A stretch of 18,740 bases of DNA, taken from positions 16,516 through 35,255 of the forward strand of contig DPGK01000017.1 of the NCBI GenBank assembly GCA_003523225.1. Direction: 5' to 3'. Origin of the DNA: Clostridiales bacterium (GTDB lineage: Bacteria > Bacillota > Clostridia > Oscillospirales > CAG-272). Below, in pieces: positions 14,219 through 18,740 of this stretch (its first letter is position 1; each line of letters starts with the position of its first letter). Both the position numbers and the translations under genes were made by a program. The notes below the pieces were generated by a model. It did no database searches. It was not told the DNA's origin and saw only the letters and a list, made by a program, of their open reading frames with translations.

Positions 14219-15340
14219 TCATACCTTTTTGCCGGATCTTGAGGTGATCACAGCAGCAAACGCGCAAAGGGATACGAAAGCGCAGACTGCAAGAAGGATC
14301 CAGACTCTGCCGTCTCCGGTGTCGGGACTGGACGGAGCTGTTGTAGTTTCGGGAGCTGCGGTAGTTTCGGGAGCAGCAGTGGTTTCAGGGGCTGCGGTCG
14401 TTTCGGGAGCAGCAGTTGTCTCGGGGGCTGCGGTTGTTTCAGGAGCTGCAGTGGTCTCGGGAGCGGCAGTGGTCTCGGGGGCTGATGTGGTTTCGGGAGC
14501 GGCAGTGGTCTCGGGGGCTGATGTGGTTTCGGGAGCGGTGGTCTCTGCCGCGAATCCGGAAGCGTCAAGCTCTACTCTGCCGAGGTTTGCAGTGTTGCTG
14601 GACAGCACGGTTCCTCCGCAGTTATTGGATACTGTCATTGCGTATCTTTTGCCGGTTGCCTGATTGCACTCGTTGACAAGAAGACCAAAGCCCATAGCGG
14701 TATTGACGCCCTTATCAAGGTTGGCTTTCAGTGTAGCGGCGTAATCAGCGGTAAAATCAAAGGAAAGCTCAAAATAGTAGCTGCCGTCGGTAGCGTTATC
14801 GTATGCTACAGCAAGGCGGAGAAGGCCGTTATCAATGTTGTAAGAATAAACTGTTCCCCATGTTGCCTTGGCGGCATTGGCACTGATGTTATCTTCAGCA
14901 GAAAGCGCGGGGTTTACACGGAACTGTGCGCCTGCCGCTATTTTGCCGAAGCCTGTTCCACTGTCGGTAACGCCGGGGGTGAAATCGGGAGCAAGGTCAA
15001 TTACCATGTCCACGCAGTCCTCGCTTGTCAGGAACTTTGTGCCGGGGAAACGGGTAACGTCGGTAACATGGCAGAAAATAAACATTGATGTCTCGTTGAA
15101 TACCATGCGGTATTCGGCATAGGAGGTAGAATCGGCTTTGCTTGAGTAAGCCGAAACCATAGCGTCGGAAGAAGCATAGATGTCGTCCATCACGCCGTCA
15201 ACAACAGGCGTACCGTATGCGGCATGGTAAACGAGTGTGGGGTCACCGGCGGTGACGATGGATACGTTTTCCGCTGACGCGCCGATAGCAGCGGAAACAA
15301 GCAGAAGTGCGCACAGCAGGAATGCAGAGAGTTTCTTCAT
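14219..15340 (-). CDS. CBM9-like surface protein with sortase-type anchor
   Basis: A 373-residue exported paralogue of the downstream gene. A signal peptide ends near GASA, and the CBM9/DOMON-like domain (about 35-265) shows LVYHAAYGTPVVDGVMDDIY, YRMVFNETSMFIFCHVTDVTR, DCVDMVIDLAPDFTPG and YYFELSFDF. A long linker of eleven PETT units follows. The C-terminus has SPDTGD, a hydrophobic helix of about 20 residues and SRSGKKV, a non-canonical LPXTG-type sortase signal, so the protein is probably wall-linked. AAGGA lies 9 nt before the ATG. It sits 41 nt after the sialidase-fold gene and 28 nt before its paralogue, so the three are likely co-transcribed. Ligand is unknown; carbohydrate binding is inferred. 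Confidence 0.78.
   Translation of the reverse strand: MKKLSAFLLCALLLVSAAIGASAENVSIVTAGDPTLVYHAAYGTPVVDGVMDDIYASSDAMVSAYSSKADSTSYAEYRMVFNETSMFIFCHVTDVTRFPGTKFLTSEDCVDMVIDLAPDFTPGVTDSGTGFGKIAAGAQFRVNPALSAEDNISANAAKATWGTVYSYNIDNGLLRLAVAYDNATDGSYYFELSFDFTADYAATLKANLDKGVNTAMGFGLLVNECNQATGKRYAMTVSNNCGGTVLSSNTANLGRVELDASGFAAETTAPETTSAPETTAAPETTSAPETTAAPETTAAPETTAAPETTAAPETTAAPETTAAPETTAAPETTTAPSSPDTGDGRVWILLAVCAFVSLCAFAAVITSRSGKKV
14341..14545. repeat. 18-bp coding minisatellite (PETTAA linker)
   Basis: Eleven 18-bp units, recurring from about 14344 to 14524 with no break in period, encode PETTAA (two PETTSA and one PETTTA variants) on the minus strand. A partial ETTA copy leads the array. Third positions vary between units, so the array is not freshly expanded, though neighbouring 36-bp pairs at 14461-14540 are nearly identical. 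It forms the extended linker between the binding domain and the cell-wall anchor. Confidence 0.9.
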
Positions 15341-15381
15341 TTTCTTTTTTCCTTTCTTTCTATTGGTGGTTAATATTTTGG

Positions 15382-16605
15382 TTACACAAAAGATTTATAA
15401 TATTGCTCAAGCTGTGTTGTGGGCGGCTTGAGAGGGTCACAGTATTTGCGCGGCCACAGTGAACGTCCCTTTTCCTCTGCGGTGCGCTTCGCGCCGTAGG
15501 ACTTGCAGACTATTCCGCCGATACGTGCACCCTCGGTGACGCACTTTCCGGCGAGGATATCCTCCTTGCGGAAAACGGCGAGATGTATTTCCTTATCCCC
15601 GTAGCGCTCGCGGTCATATACCGCGTAGACCTTGCCCTCGTCGTCAACAAAAGCATCGGGGTACGCGACCGAGGAACGTCCGTCAAGCAGCAGAAAATGC
15701 GAGTAGCTTCTGCCCTCGTCGTCGGAGAGCATGGCGGTCATGTTGTTGCGCTTGTCAAAATTGTGATGATGGATCATAAAGAAGCTACCGTCCGGGAATT
15801 TGCCGAGATACATTCTTGCGGAGGGGCTGGGGACGCAGTAGATGTCCGACTTTGTCCAGGTCTTACCGCCGTCAAAGGACTCGGAATAAGCAATTCCCGC
15901 CGAAAGCCTCATAAGCATCAGCAGGCTTCCGTCCCGGCGCTCGCAGATACAGTTCTCGTCAAATGTGGTATCCTCGTGATATGCACTTCCGAGATATGAA
16001 ACACTGCGGCCGCCGTCAGTGGAAATATAAACATTGGATTTTTCAAACTCAGGGCATGAATAAAATCTTGTGACAAAATTATGCCATATGGATACTGGGT
16101 AAAGGTAAGCTCCGTCGTGACGGACAATAGGCTTGCACGCCATAACGCCGTCGCAAAGACGAACCGGCTCGCTCCAGTGGGGCATATCGTCATCCGGGTT
16201 TTCGCATCTGCTTGCCCACACGCCTCCGCGCCCGTCCCAATAAACATAGGACTGCGCCCAGAAGTGCCAGAGCACGCCGTCAGGCGACACCCAAAGTATC
16301 GGCTCGTGCATACGCACCGCCTCCGGATGGTCTATTATCAGATAGTCGTTACGCCAGGTATATCCGTCGTCATCGCTGTATGACATACAATTATAATTAT
16401 TGGGGCCTTCGTCAACACCGCCGCCACTGTATGCGGCAAAAAGTCTGCCGCTTTTTACTTTGGCTATCGTCGCAGCGCTCTGCCAGCGGCGTCCGCGGCG
16501 GTTGAAGCACTCCTCAGGCTCGTCGGGATAATATAGGAAGTCGGGCTTTGTCAGCGCAACATCTTTGTCCGGATTAATATTCTCCGGAGTAAATTGTGTT
16601 CTCAT
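15382..16605 (-). CDS. sialidase-fold (BNR/Asp-box) protein
   Basis: A 407-residue protein of the sialidase superfamily (BNR_2-like, six-bladed propeller). Asp-box sequences recur: SDDDGYTW (77-84), STDGGRSV (195-202), SFDGGKTW (243-250) and SDDEGRSY (294-301). The region RRGRRWQSAATIAKVKSG stands where sialidases carry their Arg-Ile-Pro motif, but the Ile-Pro is missing. Sialic acid specificity is therefore doubtful; other glycosidases and lyases share the fold. No signal peptide is present, which suggests action on imported oligosaccharides. The ATG at 16605 has a strong AAGGAG 6 nt upstream. It is the first gene of the minus-strand operon, next to the divergent promoter with mirrored operator half-sites. 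Fold confidence is high, substrate confidence low. Confidence 0.82.
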   Translation of the reverse strand: MRTQFTPENINPDKDVALTKPDFLYYPDEPEECFNRRGRRWQSAATIAKVKSGRLFAAYSGGGVDEGPNNYNCMSYSDDDGYTWRNDYLIIDHPEAVRMHEPILWVSPDGVLWHFWAQSYVYWDGRGGVWASRCENPDDDMPHWSEPVRLCDGVMACKPIVRHDGAYLYPVSIWHNFVTRFYSCPEFEKSNVYISTDGGRSVSYLGSAYHEDTTFDENCICERRDGSLLMLMRLSAGIAYSESFDGGKTWTKSDIYCVPSPSARMYLGKFPDGSFFMIHHHNFDKRNNMTAMLSDDEGRSYSHFLLLDGRSSVAYPDAFVDDEGKVYAVYDRERYGDKEIHLAVFRKEDILAGKCVTEGARIGGIVCKSYGAKRTAEEKGRSLWPRKYCDPLKPPTTQLEQYYKSFV

Positions 16606-16637
16606 CGCTGTCTCCTTGTGCGGAATAATTCGTTTAT

Positions 16638-16666
16638 AATATACAATATTACGGACGGACATTCAA
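16638..16666 (-). promoter_or_regulatory. promoter of the sialidase-fold operon
   Basis: On the minus strand TTGAAT (16666-16661) and TATATT (16643-16638) are 17 bp apart. The expected start is near 16631, giving a leader of about 26 nt. Both boxes are short of consensus, as expected for an activator-dependent promoter; a regulator half-site ends 2 bp before the -35. Confidence 0.65.
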
Positions 16667-16668
16667 TA

Positions 16669-16759
16669 ACATTGACACAAAAAAAGATAACAAAATCACA
16701 ATTAAAATTTTTTCCACTTTTATAATTTGTGATTTTGTTTATAAATATTGTGATTTTGT
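16669..16759. promoter_or_regulatory. mirrored pairs of AraC-type half-sites (TTGTGATTTTGT)
   Basis: TTGTGATTTTGT occurs exactly at 16727-16738 and 16748-16759 on the plus strand (21 bp apart) and at 16690-16701 on the minus strand. A weaker minus copy, TTGTGTCAATGT (8 of 12 identical), lies 21 bp further on at 16669-16680. Each pair is a direct repeat pointing toward its own promoter and ends 1 bp (plus) or 2 bp (minus) before the -35. Tandem half-sites about 21 bp apart next to a -35 are the known layout for AraC-type activators. Confidence 0.75.
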
Positions 16760-16760
16760 A

Positions 16761-16790
16761 TTGAAAAGTGCGCGCTTTTTATGCTATATT
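16761..16790 (+). promoter_or_regulatory. promoter of the aldolase-araC operon
   Basis: TTGAAA (16761-16766) and TATATT (16785-16790) are separated by 18 bp, with TGC before the -10 giving an extended -10. The expected start is near 16797. The operator half-site at 16748-16759 ends one base before the -35. Confidence 0.7.
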
Positions 16791-16848
16791 AAAAAAGAAA
16801 TCAGCTGTGCTGGTTATTTCATTAAAATAATTGAAAGGCATCACTTGG

Positions 16849-17619
16849 ATGATACAAAGCAATCTTAAATCCCGGTTACACGAAAATCTGGTTGGCACGC
16901 ACATTTCAATGCCCGACAGCATCGTCAGCGAAATACTCGGCAGACTCGGCTTCGATTTTATCTGGATCGACACCGAACACTCCGAAATGCCGCTTTCGAC
17001 GCTTCGCAACCACCTGACTGCCGTAAACGCCGGCGGCACCCCCGCTCTTGTGCGTGTGTCAATGAACGATTACAATCACGTCAAGCGCGTAATGGAAATG
17101 GGCCCGGACGCGGTTCTCTTTCCTATGATAAACACCCCGGAGGAAGCCCGTGCGGCAATGAGCTTCTGCATGTACCCGCCCGAGGGACGCCGCGGCTTCG
17201 GTCCGCTACGCGCCGTTAATTACGGAATCGATAACATTGACGAATACATAGCCACTGTCAACGAGCGCACCTGCCGCTTCATTCAGATCGAAACCGAAAC
17301 GGCTGTAAAGAACCTGCCCGAGATCGTAAAGAACCCCTACATCGACGGTTATTTCTTCGGCCCCTGCGACCTTTCCGGCTCTATCGGCGAGCTTAACCAG
17401 GTGTTCGGCGAAAAGACACAGAAGTTAATAAAGGAAGCCATTGCGATACTGAAGGACGCCGGAAAGCCCATAGGCGTTTCAACCGGCTCGACCGATCCGG
17501 AAGTCACCAGCTTCTGGCACGACCTCGGCATCAACCTTATTTCGACAGGCACCGACTACGACTATATCCTTCAGGGCGCCCGCGCCAACCTTTCAGCGAT
17601 GAGGACGTTCATGAAATAA
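16849..17619 (+). CDS. HpcH/HpaI-family 2-oxo-acid aldolase
   Basis: A 256-residue class II (metal-dependent) aldolase of the HpcH/HpaI/citrate lyase family, relatives of which cleave 2-keto-3-deoxy sugar acids (RhmA/YfaU, GarL) or hydroxy-oxo-heptanedioate to pyruvate and an aldehyde. Family landmarks are FIWIDTEHSEM with the catalytic His44, LVRVSMND (Arg69), GPDAVLFPMINTPEEARAA, YPPEGRRGFGP, the metal ligands Glu148 in FIQIETETAVKNL and Asp174 in FGPCDLSGSIG. Exact substrate is unknown. AAAGG sits 10 nt before the ATG; an upstream in-frame TTG at 16831 has no ribosome binding site. First gene of the plus operon, 18 nt before araC. With the FGGY kinase it suggests breakdown of a deoxy or acidic sugar. 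Confidence 0.9.
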   Translation: MIQSNLKSRLHENLVGTHISMPDSIVSEILGRLGFDFIWIDTEHSEMPLSTLRNHLTAVNAGGTPALVRVSMNDYNHVKRVMEMGPDAVLFPMINTPEEARAAMSFCMYPPEGRRGFGPLRAVNYGIDNIDEYIATVNERTCRFIQIETETAVKNLPEIVKNPYIDGYFFGPCDLSGSIGELNQVFGEKTQKLIKEAIAILKDAGKPIGVSTGSTDPEVTSFWHDLGINLISTGTDYDYILQGARANLSAMRTFMK

Positions 17620-17637
17620 TTCCCGGAGGAACCCCAA

Positions 17638-18459
17638 ATGCTTGAAGCCAATCACGTTTTTGAGCAGCAGAAAAAAGATCTTCTTATAACGCCCCACTGT
17701 CATTCCACCATTGAGATCGACTGTTTCGTTTCTGGCAGGGGCAGATACAGCGTAGCTGGTCAGGAGCACGAGATCGCCCCCGGCATGGTATTCATCTTCT
17801 CAAACAGCATCATTCACCGTGTGATCGATATTGATGAAGCCGAGCCGATGGAGATATTCAAGGTTCACTTTTCACCCTCAATACTGTGGGAGGACAGCCG
17901 TTTTTCCGAATTTGAACGGATATTCTTCCGCACATCCGGATGCACTGTGATATCGCCCGACTCCCCCTTTTCACTGCGTATACTCAATGTTCTCAAGGAA
18001 ATGGTAAACGAACAGGAGAAGCCCGGCTACTGCACCGAGGAGCTGCTGCGTGAATATCTTTACATCATCTGCATCATGACGGCGCGCCACACCCAGCAGA
18101 CCGAACCGGCTCTGCTTGAGGAGCAGTACCGCGGTGACAACCATCTCGCCATATTCTCTACCATTGAATATATCAACGCTCACCTTGCGGACAATCTCTG
18201 CATCGACGACCTGGCGCAGATGGCGCAGATGTCAAAAAACAGCTATCTTTTCTGGTTCAAGCATTTCAACGGCGTTTCCCCGTACAACTACATTCAATCC
18301 AAAAGAGTGCTCAAGTCCCTCAAGCTCCTCAAGCAGAACATGACCGTTACCCGCGTTGCACTTGAATGCGGATACAACAGCAGTGTGAGCTTCAACAAGG
18401 CATTCAAAAAGGTTATGGGATGCACACCAAGCAGTTGGCAGCGCAGCTGCAGCGAATAA
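17638..18459 (+). CDS. AraC-family transcriptional regulator
   Basis: A 273-residue regulator with an N-terminal cupin-like effector domain (HCHSTIEIDCFVSGRGRYS, HEIAPGMVFIFSNSIIHRV) and a C-terminal AraC/XylS DNA-binding domain from about residue 170. The latter has two helix-turn-helix units: LCIDDLAQMAQMSKNSYLFWFKHFNGVSPYNYI, and VTRVALECGYNSSVSFNKAFKKVMGCTPSSWQ. The second contains the family's conserved GY(N/D)..S.F...FKK..G.TP pattern. GGAGGA lies 7 nt before the ATG. As a local regulator it probably senses a sugar released from the locus's target glycan and binds the TTGTGATTTTGT half-sites at 16669-16759, controlling both arms including its own operon. That binding is an inference from position and spacing. 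Confidence 0.93.
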   Translation: MLEANHVFEQQKKDLLITPHCHSTIEIDCFVSGRGRYSVAGQEHEIAPGMVFIFSNSIIHRVIDIDEAEPMEIFKVHFSPSILWEDSRFSEFERIFFRTSGCTVISPDSPFSLRILNVLKEMVNEQEKPGYCTEELLREYLYIICIMTARHTQQTEPALLEEQYRGDNHLAIFSTIEYINAHLADNLCIDDLAQMAQMSKNSYLFWFKHFNGVSPYNYIQSKRVLKSLKLLKQNMTVTRVALECGYNSSVSFNKAFKKVMGCTPSSWQRSCSE

Positions 18460-18500
18460 GGCGGCGCATATCCGACTGCACACTCCCCAAAAACAAAGAA

Positions 18501-18740
18501 ATGAAAAAAACAAATTTATTGGTTCTGCTCCTGCTCCTGCTCTCGTTGCTGCTCTGTCTTTCCGCTTTGCTTGCCGCCTGCACGCCGGACGGAGAAAAGC
18601 CGGATGACACCGGCAGCAAACCCCCGGAAGTCAAGCTGAGCGTTGTATCCGGAGGAGCGACCGGGTACAAGATCATTTTCGGCGCAAACGCCGCCGACGC
18701 CGAAAGTAAGGCGGCGCTAAATGTATCGGCGGTTGTAGAT
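18501..18740 (+). CDS. lipoprotein, start only (DUF4838/alpha-glucuronidase N-domain-like)
   Basis: Only the first 80 codons lie in the window; the frame stays open to the edge. MKKTNLL is followed by a long Leu-rich hydrophobic stretch and the lipobox LLAAC (Cys27), then a short Asp/Lys/Pro spacer. The next part, VKLSVVSGGATGYKIIFGANAADAESKAAL, resembles the opening strand-helix of DUF4838 proteins and the N-terminal domain of GH67-type alpha-glucuronidases, where a 'kIV..g..dY.IV' strand precedes a helix. The match is short, so the call is tentative; another secreted glycan-active lipoprotein is equally possible. No good Shine-Dalgarno precedes the ATG. It follows araC by 41 nt in the same operon. 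Confidence 0.6.
   Translation, partial: MKKTNLLVLLLLLLSLLLCLSALLAACTPDGEKPDDTGSKPPEVKLSVVSGGATGYKIIFGANAADAESKAALNVSAVVD

Noticed and set aside
14341..14545. Regular direct repeats that could suggest a CRISPR array
   Set aside because: The 18-bp units are contiguous without spacers and are in-frame coding sequence.
14172..14663. Plus-strand ORF of 163 codons rich in VVSGAA repeats
   Set aside because: It is the antisense of the PETTAA linker array; the repeat keeps all frames open. No ribosome binding site, and the minus-strand gene has a signal peptide, domain and anchor.
15382..16605. Calling this gene a secreted sialidase (nanH)
   Set aside because: No signal peptide is present and the Arg-Ile-Pro motif is not recognisable, so only the fold is supported.
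16606..16848. Riboswitch or leader RNA in the divergent intergenic region
   Set aside because: Predicted leaders are only about 26 and 52 nt, with no stable structure; the region is explained by promoters and operator half-sites.

Overview
The window looks like a chromosome segment of a Gram-positive, gut-type Clostridia (Bacillota), probably an uncultured relative of the Oscillospirales or Christensenellales. This is inferred from consensus sigma-A promoters (TTGACA-N17-TATAAT), strong GGAGG-type ribosome binding sites, lipobox lipoproteins, sortase-type and other C-terminal wall anchors, Thr/Pro-rich surface linkers, and Clostridia-type MurD, YnbB and FGGY kinase sequences. No tRNA, rRNA, CRISPR array, transposase or phage gene was found.

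Housekeeping half (1-9870). A cluster of palindromes (12-181) lies beyond the 3' end of a LURP-one-like gene on the minus strand. That gene is divergent from a tightly packed plus-strand operon: murD, murI, a P-loop kinase-like ATPase, a YnbB-type PLP lyase, a PsbP/DcrB-like lipoprotein and an IscS/NifS cysteine desulfurase. Adjacent genes overlap by 11 bp or are 1 to 20 bp apart. The theme is D-glutamate supply and addition for peptidoglycan, plus PLP and sulfur amino acid chemistry. An AT-richer nucleoside phosphorylase follows, preceded by a site close to the CcpA cre consensus. A second palindrome cluster and a bidirectional terminator separate it from a convergent, stand-alone GyrB/ParE-type topoisomerase subunit with its own strong promoter.

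Accessory half (9870-18740). A secreted lipoprotein with a Thr/Pro linker and a probable lectin-like beta-sandwich is driven by a consensus promoter. Two tandem 17-bp palindromes, 22 bp apart, begin at the -10 box. Beyond a double terminator lies a divergent glycan-utilisation locus. On the minus strand (16605 to 11492) are a sialidase-fold cytoplasmic protein, two tandem CBM9-like surface proteins with different C-terminal anchors, and an FGGY sugar kinase. On the plus strand (16849 to the window end) are an HpcH/HpaI-type 2-oxo-acid aldolase, an AraC-family regulator and the start of a lipoprotein resembling the N-terminus of DUF4838/alpha-glucuronidase-like proteins.

The most interesting signal is the 16606-16848 intergenic region. 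The 12-mer TTGTGATTTTGT occurs as a direct repeat 21 bp apart, ending 1 bp before the -35 of the aldolase/araC promoter. A mirror-image pair, one exact and one 8/12 match, is also 21 bp apart and ends 2 bp before the -35 of the sialidase promoter. This matches AraC-type activator half-sites and suggests that the linked AraC protein switches on both arms together. The locus is then a self-contained, co-regulated module: surface capture of a glycan, hydrolysis, sugar phosphorylation and aldol cleavage. Its substrate cannot be read from the sequence. No transporter lies in the window, so uptake is probably encoded beyond the right edge or elsewhere.
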